Positions 34,196 to 43,031 of a DNA stretch of 64,000 nt are shown piece by piece. Each line of letters begins with the position of its first letter. Within the stretch, counting starts at the first letter, position 1. The DNA is from Streptomyces gobiensis (GTDB taxonomy: Bacteria > Actinomycetota > Actinomycetes > Streptomycetales > Streptomycetaceae): the NCBI RefSeq assembly GCF_021216675.1, contig NZ_CP086120.1, forward strand, positions 3,222,501 to 3,286,500, given 5' to 3'. A program made the translations under genes and the position numbers. Below the pieces are notes generated by a model that did not search any database, was not told where the DNA came from, and saw nothing but the letters and a program-made list of their open reading frames with translations.

Positions 34196-34744
34196 TCAGG
34201 GCCACACCAGACAGTAGGGCTGGTGCCCCGCGTCGTGCAGGCGGTGACTGAAGTCCTGCCACTCGTGCAGCAGTTGGTAGACGTCGTAAGCGTCGCGCGG
34301 GCCGCCTCGGTCGGGAACCGTGGACCAGATGAAGGCTGCCGCGCCGACCGACTCCTCGCCAACGCCGCGCAGCGGGTCCACGACCGTCATGGGCAGCTTG
34401 ACCACGGCGTAGTCGGGGTGGAGCACCACAAGCTCCAGCGGAGGGACGCGGTGCAGCGGTATGCCCTGGATACCGGTGAGAACCATCGCGGCCATGGTCT
34501 CCGGCTTGATCTTGGTGAACATGCCCTGACCCAGTTCATCGCCGCCGAGCTCCTCCGGGCGCATGGAGATGGGGACCCGCGCCGCCGTCGCGCCATCGGG
34601 GGCACCGAAGTATTTGTAGGTCACCCCCACTCGGCTGCCACCCTTGCTGTTCTCCGTGTCCGCCGCCTCGCGTCGGTGTCGGCCGCGCGGCACGCTCTCC
34701 GGCTCGAGGTCCCCGGCGCCCTCGCCCAGTCCGCCTCCGCGCAT
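34196..34744 (-). CDS. conserved Streptomyces hypothetical protein
   Basis: The 182-residue protein starts at ATG 34744, preceded by AGGTGG. The first 35 residues are polar and disordered. The rest is a soluble alpha/beta domain starting [20 protein letters not shown], with [20 protein letters not shown] and a conserved C-terminus ending [10 protein letters not shown] recognise it only as the conserved gene divergent from hemL in streptomycetes. No catalytic motif is apparent and no function can be assigned. It is 116 nt from the hemL start on the opposite strand. Confidence 0.65.
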   Translation of the reverse strand: MRGGGLGEGAGDLEPESVPRGRHRREAADTENSKGGSRVGVTYKYFGAPDGATAARVPISMRPEELGGDELGQGMFTKIKPETMAAMVLTGIQGIPLHRVPPLELVVLHPDYAVVKLPMTVVDPLRGVGEESVGAAAFIWSTVPDRGGPRDAYDVYQLLHEWQDFSHRLHDAGHQPYCLVWP

Positions 34745-34860
34745 GTCACCACCTGACTACTCGCGGCCCCCGCCGCGCAACCCGATCATCGTCTCAGAGA
34801 CATCCCCTCGATACGGCCAGCGAAACGCCCGGCCGCACAAGCGCGCGAAGCTCTGACACC

Positions 34861-36180
34861 ATGGCTTGCGTGAGCTATCCGTTCGAAGCACCAGTATCGC
34901 AGTCGCTCTTCGACCGTGCGGCCGTCGTGACACCGGGAGGCGTGAACTCTCCGGTGCGGGCGTTCCGTGCCGTGGGCGGTACGCCCCGGTTCATGGTGTC
35001 CGGCACCGGCCCGTACCTCACGGACGCGGACGGTCGGGAGTATGTAGACCTTGTTTGTTCGTGGGGGCCGATGATCCTCGGCCATTCTCATCCGGCGGTG
35101 AACGAAGCCGTCCTCGCAGCCGTATCGCGGGGGACGTCCTTCGGTACGCCCGGGGAGGGTGAGGTCGAGCTGGCCGAGGAGATTGTGGCCCGTATCGCCC
35201 CTGCTCAGCAGGTACGGCTGGTCTCCTCGGGTACCGAGGCCACCATGTCCGCGATCCGGCTGGCCCGCGGTTTCACCGGGCGGGCCAAGGTCATCAAGTT
35301 CGCCGGGTGCTACCACGGGCATGTGGACGCGCTGCTCGCCGCCGCCGGGTCCGGGGTGGCGACCTTCGGGCTGCCGGACACCCCGGGGGTGACCGGGGCG
35401 CAGGCCGGGGAGACGCTGGTACTGCCGTATAACGATCTGGCGGCGGTACGGGACGCGTTCGCCGCGCATCCGGGTGAGATCGCCTGCGTGATCACCGAGG
35501 CTTCGCCGGGGAACATGGGCGTCGTACCGCCCCGGGAGGGCTTCAACGCCGGGCTGAAGGCGCTCTGCCAGGAGAACGGCGCGCTTTTCATCTCCGATGA
35601 GGTCATGACCGGCTTCCGGGTCAGCAAGCAGGGCTGGTACGGGATCGATGGCGTCAGCCCGGATCTGATGACCTTCGGCAAGGTGATGGGCGGCGGCTTC
35701 CCGGCCGCGGCCTTCGGCGGCCGGGCGGATGTGATGGCGTATCTGGCCCCAGCGGGGCCGGTCTATCAGGCGGGGACGCTCTCCGGGAACCCGGTCGCCA
35801 CCGCCGCCGGTGTCGCCCAGCTCCGGCAGCTCGATGACGCGGCGTACGAGAAGGTCGACGCCGCATCGGCCGCCGTGCGCTCGCTGGTGACCGAGGCGCT
35901 GGGCAAGGAGGGCGTCGCGCACCGGTTGCAGACCGCGGGCAATATGTTCTCGGTCTTCTTCACGGACCAGGACGTCACCGACTACGCCTCGGCCAAGGCT
36001 CAGGAGTCCTTCCGCTTCACCGCCTTCTTCCACTCCATGCTGGAACAGGGCGTCTACCTGCCGCCGTCCGCCTTTGAGTCCTGGTTTGTGTCGACCGCGC
36101 ACGATGACCGGGCCATCGAGCGGATCGCCGCCGCCCTGCCCGCTGCCGCGCGGGCCGCCGCCGGGGCGGTGGCGGCATGA
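34861..36180 (+). CDS. hemL: glutamate-1-semialdehyde 2,1-aminomutase
   Basis: HemL converts the HemA product into 5-aminolevulinate using PLP. The protein has 439 residues. The N-terminal [17 protein letters not shown] is family-typical. The PLP-binding Lys lies in [17 protein letters not shown] (about 271-287), preceded by [12 protein letters not shown] with the PLP Asp. ATG 34861 or GTG 34870 could be the start. In this genome hemL is only about 18 kb from hemB, whereas as I recall the two loci are far apart in S. coelicolor. The stop overlaps the next gene (ATGA). Confidence 0.95.
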   Translation: MACVSYPFEAPVSQSLFDRAAVVTPGGVNSPVRAFRAVGGTPRFMVSGTGPYLTDADGREYVDLVCSWGPMILGHSHPAVNEAVLAAVSRGTSFGTPGEGEVELAEEIVARIAPAQQVRLVSSGTEATMSAIRLARGFTGRAKVIKFAGCYHGHVDALLAAAGSGVATFGLPDTPGVTGAQAGETLVLPYNDLAAVRDAFAAHPGEIACVITEASPGNMGVVPPREGFNAGLKALCQENGALFISDEVMTGFRVSKQGWYGIDGVSPDLMTFGKVMGGGFPAAAFGGRADVMAYLAPAGPVYQAGTLSGNPVATAAGVAQLRQLDDAAYEKVDAASAAVRSLVTEALGKEGVAHRLQTAGNMFSVFFTDQDVTDYASAKAQESFRFTAFFHSMLEQGVYLPPSAFESWFVSTAHDDRAIERIAAALPAAARAAAGAVAA

Positions 36181-36857
36181 GCGGCGAGAAAGATGTGACC
36201 GTTGTCCATCTGATGCGGCACGGTGAGGTGGAGAACCCGGACGGGATCCTCTACGGCCGTCTCCCCGGCTATCACCTCTCCGACCTGGGCCGCCGCATGG
36301 CCGACCGGGTCGCCGAGCAGCTGGCCGACCGGGATATCACCAAGGTCATCTCCTCCCCGCTGGACCGTGCCCAGGAGACCGCCGCCCCGGTCGCCAAGGC
36401 GCACGGCCTGGACGTCAGCACCGATGAGCGGCTGATCGAGGCGGGCAACCTCTTCCAGGGCAAGACCTTCGGTGTCGGTGACGGAGCCCTGCGCAGGCCT
36501 TCCAACTGGAAGCATCTGCGCAACCCGTTCCGGCCGTCCTGGGGTGAGCCGTATGTGGACCAGGTCGTACGGATGATGGGCGCCCTTGACGCGGCCAAGG
36601 AGGCCGCCCGTGGCCATGAGGCGGTGTGCGTCAGCCATCAGCTGCCGATCTGGATTGTGCGCAGCTATGTGGAGCGGCGTCGGCTGTGGCATGACCCGCG
36701 GAACCGGCAGTGCACGCTTGCTTCGCTGACGAGCTTTACGTATGTCGGCGACAAGATCGTCTCGGTGAGCTATACGGAACCGGCTCGTGATCTGGTGCCT
36801 CGGCATTTGCTGGCTGGGGGCAGGCCGGTCAAGGGCGCGAAGGGCTTCGGCGCCTGA
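36177..36857 (+). CDS. histidine phosphatase family protein
   Basis: This 226-residue branched-superfamily phosphatase (phosphoglycerate mutase-like) has the catalytic [10 protein letters not shown] (His near 14). Other conserved parts are [11 protein letters not shown] (second Arg, about 60-70) and [12 protein letters not shown] (second His, about 148). The genuine substrate is unknown; it is unlikely to be glycolytic phosphoglycerate mutase. Coupling by a 4-nt overlap to hemL and position upstream of the cytochrome c biogenesis genes are conserved in Streptomyces. Confidence 0.87.
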   Translation: MSGEKDVTVVHLMRHGEVENPDGILYGRLPGYHLSDLGRRMADRVAEQLADRDITKVISSPLDRAQETAAPVAKAHGLDVSTDERLIEAGNLFQGKTFGVGDGALRRPSNWKHLRNPFRPSWGEPYVDQVVRMMGALDAAKEAARGHEAVCVSHQLPIWIVRSYVERRRLWHDPRNRQCTLASLTSFTYVGDKIVSVSYTEPARDLVPRHLLAGGRPVKGAKGFGA

Positions 36858-36902
36858 CGCAGCCGCCCGCCCGCACAGCGGGGCTCCGCCCCGGGCCCGG
36901 CT

Positions 36903-37142
36903 TCCCGGCGCGGGGTTTCCCCTATGCCCGCCCCTTCCGGCTGTGCCGGTATGCGGCTCCGCCGCGTGGCGGGGCTTTGCCCGGTTGTGGGTGCTGTGGG
37001 TGGGTGTCCCCGTATCCCGCCCCTTCCCGGAAACCGGGGCTTCGCCCCGGGGCCCCGGGGGTTGGCCGGGTGCGGGCCGGTGGCCGGTGTTGTGCCCACC
37101 CGTTCCGCCCTGCGGAACGATTGCCCACAACATGGGTGGGGG
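36903..37142. repeat. composite intergenic repeat (GTTGTG family), copy 4
   Basis: The left part (36903-37010) resembles the reverse of the 52-kb array unit (CCGGTATGCGGCTCCGCCGC, GCGGGGCTTTGCCCGG). It is followed by a full element: C-rich hairpin CCGGGGCTTCGCCCCGG, GCGGGCCGGTGGCCGG, and GTTGTGCCCACC to TGCCCACAAC around 37096-37132. The inner stem here is CGTTCCG/CGGAACG, different from the other copies. Placed after the histidine phosphatase gene; no gene seen in 36858-37366. Confidence 0.75.
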
Positions 37143-37301
37143 TCTGGGGGCGTCAGCCCACAGTTTCGGGAAGGGGCCGGGTTAGGGGACTCCCACCCAC
37201 GGCAACGGCGCTCAGCCACCACCGACGGACGGAGTCCGGCGCAGGCGGGCCGAAGCCCTCGAGGCGCCCCCGGCGCCGAGAGGCGCGAGGGCGCCGTTAA
37301 G
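37143..37301. repeat. 160-bp repeat, inverted copy of 51730-51886
   Basis: Read on the minus strand this block begins CTTAACGGCGCCCTCGCGCC and contains GGACTCCGTCCGTCGGTGGT and CCCGGCCCCTTCCCGAAACT. The plus-strand block at 51730-51886 has the same order with few changes, by eye about 85 percent identical. The pair brackets the segment from resA to mqnE in inverted orientation. Confidence 0.8.
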
Positions 37302-37330
37302 GAGGGGCGGGCGCCGTTAGGGAGGGGTGG
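37291..37330. repeat. 20-bp tandem repeat
   Basis: GCGCCGTTAAGGAGGGGCGG is followed directly by GCGCCGTTAGGGAGGGGTGG, two differences in 20. It lies just upstream of the resA-like gene. The remaining 36 nt to the start may hold its promoter (AT-richer TTCACATG). Confidence 0.7.
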
Positions 37331-37366
37331 GGAAGATTCCTTGGGGGCGCATGCGAAACTTTTCAC

Positions 37367-37966
37367 ATGAGTTCTCACCCCGCTCTCCGGAGGCCCGCGC
37401 TGGCCTCCCTCGTCATGGTCGGCGCTCTGGCGCTGACCGCCTGCGGCGGCGACAGCGGGACAGGATCAGGCGGCGGTCAGTCCAACTATGTCCAGGGCAC
37501 CGGTGTGATCACTTCGGTACAGCGCGGTGAGCGGCAGGCCGCGCCCGAGCTCTCCGGAGAGACCGTCGACGGGGGGACCATCGATGTTGCGGACTACCGC
37601 GGCAAGGTCGTCGTCCTGAACGTCTGGGGCTCATGGTGTCCGCCATGCCGCGCGGAGATGCCGCATCTGGTCAAGGTCGCCGAGGAGATGAAGCCCCAGG
37701 GGGTGCAGTTCATCGGCATCAATACCCGGGACACCCAGAAGGTGCCCGCGCAGCGGTTCGAGAAGGAGTTCGAGGTCCCGTACCCGAGCCTGTACGACCC
37801 CACCGGGAAGCTGCTGCTGCGGTTCCCCAGGGGAAGCCTCAACCCACAGGCGATCCCGTCGACCCTCGTACTCGACCGCGAGGGCAAAATCGCGGCGCGT
37901 GCCCTCAAGGCCCTCAGCGAGGACGAGCTGAACAAGATGATCAAGCCGATCGTCGCCGAGAAGTGA
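37367..37966 (+). CDS. ResA/TlpA-like thiol-disulfide oxidoreductase lipoprotein
   Basis: This 199-residue protein has a lipoprotein signal (VMVGALALTACGG, Cys near 26). The thioredoxin-fold domain carries WGSWCPPCRAEMPHL (redox Cys pair about 89-92). The characteristic GINTRD and cis-Pro IPSTLVLD follow. ResA-type proteins reduce the haem-binding cysteines of apocytochrome c outside the membrane. It starts an operon with ccdA-, resB- and ccsB-like genes, all nearly touching, which together make a System II cytochrome c maturation set. Confidence 0.92.
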   Translation: MSSHPALRRPALASLVMVGALALTACGGDSGTGSGGGQSNYVQGTGVITSVQRGERQAAPELSGETVDGGTIDVADYRGKVVVLNVWGSWCPPCRAEMPHLVKVAEEMKPQGVQFIGINTRDTQKVPAQRFEKEFEVPYPSLYDPTGKLLLRFPRGSLNPQAIPSTLVLDREGKIAARALKALSEDELNKMIKPIVAEK

Positions 37967-37969
37967 CCT

Positions 37970-38734
37970 GTGCTGACTCTCGCCGCGGCCACCGATGTCA
38001 ATGAGACCGTCCTCAGTGGGGCACTGCTCGCCGCGCTGCCCCTCGCTCTCTTCGGCGGTCTGGTCTCCTTCTTCTCCCCGTGCGTACTGCCGCTGGTGCC
38101 CGGCTATCTCTCCTATGTCACCGGCGTGGGCGGAGCGGACCTGGCGGAGCAGCGGCGCGGTCGGATGCTGGCCGGGGCGTCGCTGTTCGTGCTGGGCTTC
38201 ACGGCCGTCTTTGTCTCGGGCGGGGCGCTCTTCGGCTATGCGGGACAGTCGCTGCTGGAGCACCAGCAGCTGATCAACCGGGTGCTCGGCGTCTTTATGA
38301 TCTTGATGGGGCTGGCCTTTATGGGCCTGCTCAAGGGCTTCGGGCAGCGGGAGTTCCGCTTTCATAAGAAGCCCGCGCTGGGCCTGGCGGGCGCACCGCT
38401 GCTGGGTGTGGTGTTCGGCGTCGGCTGGACACCGTGTATCGGCCCCACCCTCGCCGCCGTCAACGGGCTCGCCCTGAATCAGGCGAGCGCCGGACGGGGC
38501 GCGCTGCTGATGACCGCCTATTGCATCGGGCTCGGGCTGCCGCTCATCCTGGCCGCGGTCGCCTTCCGGCGGGCGCTAGGCGCCTTCGACTGGATCAGGC
38601 GCCACTATGTGTGGGTGATGCGGCTGGGCGGTGGGATGCTCATCGCCCTGGGGGTGCTGTTCGTCAGCGGCGGCTGGGATCTGATGCTCGCGGAAATGCT
38701 GAGCTGGACCAACAACTTCACTGTCGGGGTCTGA
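37970..38734 (+). CDS. ccdA: CcdA-like thiol-disulfide transporter
   Basis: This 254-residue polytopic protein has about six membrane helices. The first contains GLVSFFSPCVLPLVPGYLSY with the conserved Cys, and the second redox Cys is in GVGWTPCIGPTL. CcdA passes electrons from cytoplasmic thioredoxin to ResA across the membrane. GTG 37970 lies 3 nt after the resA stop. Both conserved cysteines are present, so the protein looks functional. Confidence 0.93.
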   Translation: MLTLAAATDVNETVLSGALLAALPLALFGGLVSFFSPCVLPLVPGYLSYVTGVGGADLAEQRRGRMLAGASLFVLGFTAVFVSGGALFGYAGQSLLEHQQLINRVLGVFMILMGLAFMGLLKGFGQREFRFHKKPALGLAGAPLLGVVFGVGWTPCIGPTLAAVNGLALNQASAGRGALLMTAYCIGLGLPLILAAVAFRRALGAFDWIRRHYVWVMRLGGGMLIALGVLFVSGGWDLMLAEMLSWTNNFTVGV

Positions 38735-38737
38735 TCC

Positions 38738-40405
38738 ATGAGCAATACGGACGTCGAAGAGCGCGACGCGGGGGCCCAGCTCTCCACCGCCCCTTCGGAA
38801 GAGCCAGCCCAACCGGCCGGCCCCGCCCTGGGGGTGATCGGCTGGGCCCGCTGGTTCTGGCGCCAGCTCACCTCGATGCGGATCGCGCTGATCCTGCTGC
38901 TGCTGCTCTCACTCGCCACCATCCCTGGCTCGCTGATCCCGCAGAACAGCGTCGACGACTCCAAGGTCGCCCAGTTCCAGGAGCGGCATGAGACGCTGAC
39001 GCCGGTCTACGAGAAGCTCCAGCTGTTCGACGTCTACAGCTCCGTGTGGTTCTCCGCGATCTACATCCTGCTGTTCATCTCGTTGATCGGCTGCATTGTG
39101 CCGCGCAGCTGGCAGTTTGTGGGCCAGCTGCGCGCCCGTCCGCCGCGTGCCCCAGGGCGGCTGACCCGGATGCCCGCGTACACCACCTGGCACACCGACG
39201 CAGAGCCGGGGCGGGTGCTGAGCGCGGCTCGGAAGCTGCTGGGCCGGAAGCGGTTCAGGGTGGCACCGAAGGCCCCCGGGGATTCCTCTCTCGCCGCCGA
39301 GAAGGGCTATGTGCGCGAGGCGGGCAACCTCGTCTTCCATATCGCGCTGATCGTCATGCTGATCGCCTTCGCGGCCGGTCAGCTCTGGAAGTCCGAGGGC
39401 GGCAAGCTGATTGTCGAGGGCGATGGATTCTCCAATACCCTCACGCAGTACGACGACTTCAAGGGCGGTTCCCTCTACGATCCGCAGGACCTTGACTCCT
39501 TCGGTTTCACTCTGGACAAGTTCCACTCCAGCTTTGAGCCCAGCGGCCCGCAGAAGGGCACACCGCGCGAGTTCCGCGCGGATGTCACCTACTGGGAGGG
39601 CGCCGACGGGGCAGAGAAGAAGACCGCGATCGAGGTGAACCGCCCGCTCCAGGTGGGGGACTCCAAGGTCTATCTGCTCGAACACGGCTACGCCCCCGTG
39701 GTCACCGTCAAGGACGGTCAGGGCGAGGTCGCCTATGAGGGCCCCGTCCCGTTCCTGCCGCAGGACGCCAACGTCACCTCCTCGGGAGTCGTCAAGGTCC
39801 CCGACTACCGCGACAAGGACAACAAGAAGAGCCAGCTCGGCTTTCAGGGCTTCTTCGTGCCCACCTTCGAAGAAGACAGCGGCACGATGTTTTCCCAGTT
39901 CCCCGCGGCGATCAATCCGGTGCTCTTCCTCACCGCCTACCACGGTGATCTGGGCATCGACGCCGGGCTGCCGCAGAACGTCTACCAGCTCGAAACCAAG
40001 AAGCTGAAGCAGTTCAAGACCAAGGACGGCAAGCCCGTCGCGAAGAAGCTGCAGCCCGGCGAGACGATGACGCTGCCCAATGGCGCGGGCGAGCTGAAGT
40101 TCGAGGGTGTGCAGCGCTGGGCGACGTTCCAGATCTCCCAGGCGCCCGGCAAGGGCTGGGCATTGGGCGGTGCGCTCGCCGCGGTGCTGGGGCTCGCCGC
40201 GTCGCTGTTCATCCAGCGCCGCCGCGTCTGGGTCCGGACCTCGGCAGGCCCCGATGGCCGTACCGTCGTCGAGATGGCCGGGCTCGGCCGCAGCGAGTCC
40301 GCGAAGGTGCCCGAGGAACTGGGTGAGCTGGCCGAGGCGCTGCGGGCCGAGGCGCCCGTCGCGAAGGAAACCCCCGCCGAATCTGCTGAAGGAGAGCCTC
40401 AGTGA
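38738..40405 (+). CDS. resB: ResB/Ccs1 cytochrome c biogenesis protein
   Basis: This 555-residue protein has an N-terminal hydrophilic tail and three membrane helices in the first 210 residues (LTSMRIALILLLLLSLATIP, AIYILLFISLIGCIVP and LVFHIALIVMLIAFAAG). A large extracytoplasmic domain and a last helix (GGALAAVLGLAASLFI) follow. With CcsB it forms the haem-export and cytochrome c synthetase complex of System II. Three nucleotides separate it from ccdA, and its stop overlaps the ccsB start. Confidence 0.94.
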   Translation: MSNTDVEERDAGAQLSTAPSEEPAQPAGPALGVIGWARWFWRQLTSMRIALILLLLLSLATIPGSLIPQNSVDDSKVAQFQERHETLTPVYEKLQLFDVYSSVWFSAIYILLFISLIGCIVPRSWQFVGQLRARPPRAPGRLTRMPAYTTWHTDAEPGRVLSAARKLLGRKRFRVAPKAPGDSSLAAEKGYVREAGNLVFHIALIVMLIAFAAGQLWKSEGGKLIVEGDGFSNTLTQYDDFKGGSLYDPQDLDSFGFTLDKFHSSFEPSGPQKGTPREFRADVTYWEGADGAEKKTAIEVNRPLQVGDSKVYLLEHGYAPVVTVKDGQGEVAYEGPVPFLPQDANVTSSGVVKVPDYRDKDNKKSQLGFQGFFVPTFEEDSGTMFSQFPAAINPVLFLTAYHGDLGIDAGLPQNVYQLETKKLKQFKTKDGKPVAKKLQPGETMTLPNGAGELKFEGVQRWATFQISQAPGKGWALGGALAAVLGLAASLFIQRRRVWVRTSAGPDGRTVVEMAGLGRSESAKVPEELGELAEALRAEAPVAKETPAESAEGEPQ

Positions 40406-41484
40406 TTATCGCTGCCCCGGCCAACGCCGAGCTGGCCGATATCAGCAATGTGCTGGTCTACTCGGCGATGGCGGTTTATGTGCTCGCCTTCGTCGCCCAT
40501 ATCGCGGAGTGGCTGTTCGGCAGTCGTAGCAAGGTGGCGCGCACCGCTGCCGCGCTCACCCCGGAGAAGGCCCCGAAGAAGGCGGCGCAGGGCGCCACGC
40601 GGGGTGGTGGCGGCACAGCTGTGCTCGACCGGCCCAAGGTTGTCACCCGTTCCGCTGGTGGGTCCCGTGCCGATGTCCCGGACGGTCCGGGGGCGGCCGG
40701 TGAGGACGAGCAGGGCGATATGTACGGCCGGATCGCCGTCGCGCTCACCCTCCTGGCCTTCCTGGTGCACGCGGGGGGCGTGCTGAGCCGCGCGCTGTCG
40801 GTGCAGCGGGTGCCGTGGGCCAATATGTATGAGTTCTCCACGACCTTCTCCATGGTTGTGGTCGGCGCGTACCTCGCCTTTCTGGCGGCCAAGAAGAACG
40901 TCCGCTGGATTGGGCTGCCGCTGGTCACCACCGTGCTGCTTGACCTGGGGCTGGCCACCACCGTCTTCTACGCGGAGAGCGACCAGCTGCCGCCCGCGCT
41001 GGACTCGTACTGGCTGGTCATTCATGTCTCGCTGGCCATCGTCTGCGGTGCGCTCTTCTATCTGGGCGCGGTCGGCTCGGTGCTGTATCTCTTCCGGGAC
41101 CGCTACGAGGCCAAGCTGGAGGGCGGTGCCAAGCCGGGCCGTTTCGCCACCTCTGTGCTGGAGCGGTTGCCGTCGGCGGCCTCGCTGGACAAGTTCGCCT
41201 ACCGCATCAACGCGGCGGTCTTCCCCTTCTGGACTTTCACGATTGTCGCCGGGGCGATCTGGGCGGAGAGCGCTTGGGGCCGCTACTGGGGCTGGGACGC
41301 CAAGGAAGTGTGGTCCTTCATCACCTGGGCCGCTTACGCGTGCTATCTGCACGCCCGTGCGACCGTCGGCTGGAAGGGCCGCAGGGCCGCCTACCTGGCG
41401 CTCTTCGCCTTCTGCTGCTTCCTCTTCAACTACTACGGGGTCAACATCTTCGTGAACAGCCTGCATTCGTACGCGGGCGTCTGA
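40402..41484 (+). CDS. ccsB: CcsA/CcsB cytochrome c biogenesis haem-handling protein
   Basis: This 360-residue protein has about eight membrane helices. The tryptophan-rich WWD-type haem motif reads WGRYWGWDAKEVWSFITWAA (about 290-309). A charged cytoplasmic loop (about 45-100) follows the first helix. The conserved His in HVSLAIVCGALF and the later YLHARA probably ligate haem. It works with ResB to deliver haem to apocytochrome c. GTG 40402 overlaps the resB stop. Confidence 0.94.
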   Translation: MIIAAPANAELADISNVLVYSAMAVYVLAFVAHIAEWLFGSRSKVARTAAALTPEKAPKKAAQGATRGGGGTAVLDRPKVVTRSAGGSRADVPDGPGAAGEDEQGDMYGRIAVALTLLAFLVHAGGVLSRALSVQRVPWANMYEFSTTFSMVVVGAYLAFLAAKKNVRWIGLPLVTTVLLDLGLATTVFYAESDQLPPALDSYWLVIHVSLAIVCGALFYLGAVGSVLYLFRDRYEAKLEGGAKPGRFATSVLERLPSAASLDKFAYRINAAVFPFWTFTIVAGAIWAESAWGRYWGWDAKEVWSFITWAAYACYLHARATVGWKGRRAAYLALFAFCCFLFNYYGVNIFVNSLHSYAGV

Positions 41485-41486
41485 CC

Positions 41487-41555
41487 GGGGGGTCTTTCCC
41501 CTGACCCTCCCCTTCCCGAAACTGGGGGCTGACGCCCCCAGATCCCCCAGCCCAA
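41487..41555. repeat. C-rich palindromic repeat after ccsB
   Basis: CCCCTTCCCGAAACTGGGGG followed by CTGACGCCCCCAG forms a hairpin like those at 6397 and 51855. It may end the cytochrome c biogenesis transcript. The rest of 41556-41632 holds nothing I can name. Confidence 0.65.
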
Positions 41556-41632
41556 GCCTCTCGCCGATACCGGGGCGCTCTTTGCTGAGGTGGGAGCCCA
41601 CCCCCAATGGGGGAGGCGGTCAATGCGGCCTG

Positions 41633-42805
41633 TTACGTGAGGAGCCTGGCGGCTGCGCCGGTGTGCTTGCCGTCTTCTTCGTCGACCCGGTCAATGAGGA
41701 TCATCGCCACATCGTCCGCCAAGCGGCCCTCAGCGTGGCGGACCAATGCCTGGTGCAGTTCTTCCAGGAACTCCGGCGGCGTGGTGCTCGCGCGTATCTC
41801 CTGGATGGTCTCCGGCAGGGCGAAGAAGTCGTTGTCGCGATTGCGGGCTTCGATCACGCCGTCGGTGTAGAGCAGCAGACGGTCGCCGGGTAGGAACGGA
41901 TAGCTCTCGGACTTGGCGGGAGGGCCGGTTTCGAGGTCTTCCAGGCCGAGAGGCGGCAGTGGCGAGGCGGGCATCAGGCCCTGAACCCTGCCCTGGCGCA
42001 GCACCAGCGGAGGCGGATGGCCACGGTTGACCAGTTGCACCACGTGTTCGTCCGGCACCTGGGCGATGAGCGCGGTGGTGAATCCCTCCAACAGAGCTTC
42101 CGGAGCGTACGCACCCGGCACGTCGGCCTCCCGTCGCAGCGCAGCCGCGCAGTGGTTCATGACCTCCGGCAGCTCGTCCTCATAGTGCGCGGCCTCCCGA
42201 AACGCACCCAACGCCACCGCGACCGCGCGCACGGCAGACAGCCCCTTGCCCCGTACGTCTCCCATGATCAGCCGGACCCCGTACCGCGTCTGCACAGCCT
42301 CGTACAGATCACCGCCGATCTGTGCCCCCGTCTCAGCCGCGAGGTACAGGCTGGCCGCCCGCACCGGACCCAGGCGCTCGGGGACGGGCCGCAGTACGAC
42401 CTCCTGAGCCGCCACGGCGATCCTGCGCACCTGGTCGAGTTCGCTCTGCCTGCGCGCACGTACCGCGTTGCTCAGGGTGATGCTGGCCACGGATACCACA
42501 AGCAGCCCCAGGAAGTTGCCGAAGACCAGCTGTGTACCCCACGCCTGGTTGTAGGTCGCGGTGGTCACATTCACGGCCAGAGCGAGGGCTGCCGCGGAGA
42601 GGGTCCCTGTCGGGCCCATCGTCAGCGCGGCCAGTGCCGGCGTTGTGGTGAGGACAGGGCCGGTGACCAGATCGTGTGCGGGCGAGAGCTCGATACCCAG
42701 CACGCCCAGCGCGATCGCGAAGGGCACACACTGCGCCAGCGTGAAGAGGACCCCACTATGGCCTCCCGCTCCTGGTCGAGGAGGCGAGCGGAAGAGCGAC
42801 CGCAT
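41633..42805 (-). CDS. membrane-bound PP2C/SpoIIE phosphatase
   Basis: The chosen ATG 42805 gives about 390 residues; GTG 42841 would add 12. Three or four membrane helices (about 20-135) lead to a PP2C SpoIIE domain (about 160-380). Metal-binding Asp residues lie in GAQIGGDLYEAV, LIMGDVRGKGLSA and RLADDVAMILID. Such proteins dephosphorylate anti-sigma-factor antagonists and are numerous in Streptomyces. No sensor domain other than the membrane part is present. A 19-bp inverted repeat overlaps the alternative start. Confidence 0.85.
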   Translation of the reverse strand: MRSLFRSPPRPGAGGHSGVLFTLAQCVPFAIALGVLGIELSPAHDLVTGPVLTTTPALAALTMGPTGTLSAAALALAVNVTTATYNQAWGTQLVFGNFLGLLVVSVASITLSNAVRARRQSELDQVRRIAVAAQEVVLRPVPERLGPVRAASLYLAAETGAQIGGDLYEAVQTRYGVRLIMGDVRGKGLSAVRAVAVALGAFREAAHYEDELPEVMNHCAAALRREADVPGAYAPEALLEGFTTALIAQVPDEHVVQLVNRGHPPPLVLRQGRVQGLMPASPLPPLGLEDLETGPPAKSESYPFLPGDRLLLYTDGVIEARNRDNDFFALPETIQEIRASTTPPEFLEELHQALVRHAEGRLADDVAMILIDRVDEEDGKHTGAAARLLT

Positions 42806-42826
42806 GGGTCCAGCATGCCTCGCTGA

Positions 42827-42845
42827 AGTTGAGTGCTCCACTCAA
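42827..42845. promoter_or_regulatory. inverted repeat at the 5' end of the SpoIIE phosphatase gene
   Basis: GTTGAGTG (42827-42834) and CACTCAAC (42838-42845) are perfect 8-bp arms around CTC. The repeat overlaps GTG 42841 and lies 22 nt before ATG 42805. It could be an operator or 5' UTR hairpin and favours the downstream start. Confidence 0.5.
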
Positions 42846-42949
42846 CGCTCTTGTGGCGCAAGGAACCCGGAGAGCCGTGGCCTACTGGCCCGGCGCTACT
42901 GCGCCCTCAAGTAAACCGGTGAGATCCGCCAACTCAGGCAGGGCCGACG

Positions 42950-43026
42950 GTGTGTGCCCGCACCACGGGTGGGGGCCCGGGGCGCAAGCCTACGGTTTCG
43001 GGAAGGGGCGGGGATTGGGGAAAACC
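42950..43026. repeat. partial intergenic repeat before mqnP end
   Basis: The block includes CACGGGTGGGGGCCCGGGGC, TTCGGGAAGGGGCGGGGATT and GGGGAAAACCCCC, which are pieces of the same repeat family. It ends 5 nt before the mqnP stop codon. It lies between two genes read leftward, and the GGGGAAAACCCCC hairpin may terminate mqnP. Confidence 0.6.
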
Positions 43027-43031
43027 CCCGG

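Noticed and set aside
34196-34744. DUF3710 identity for the gene divergent from hemL
   Set aside because: The sequence lacks the features I remember of DUF3710 proteins; left as conserved hypothetical.
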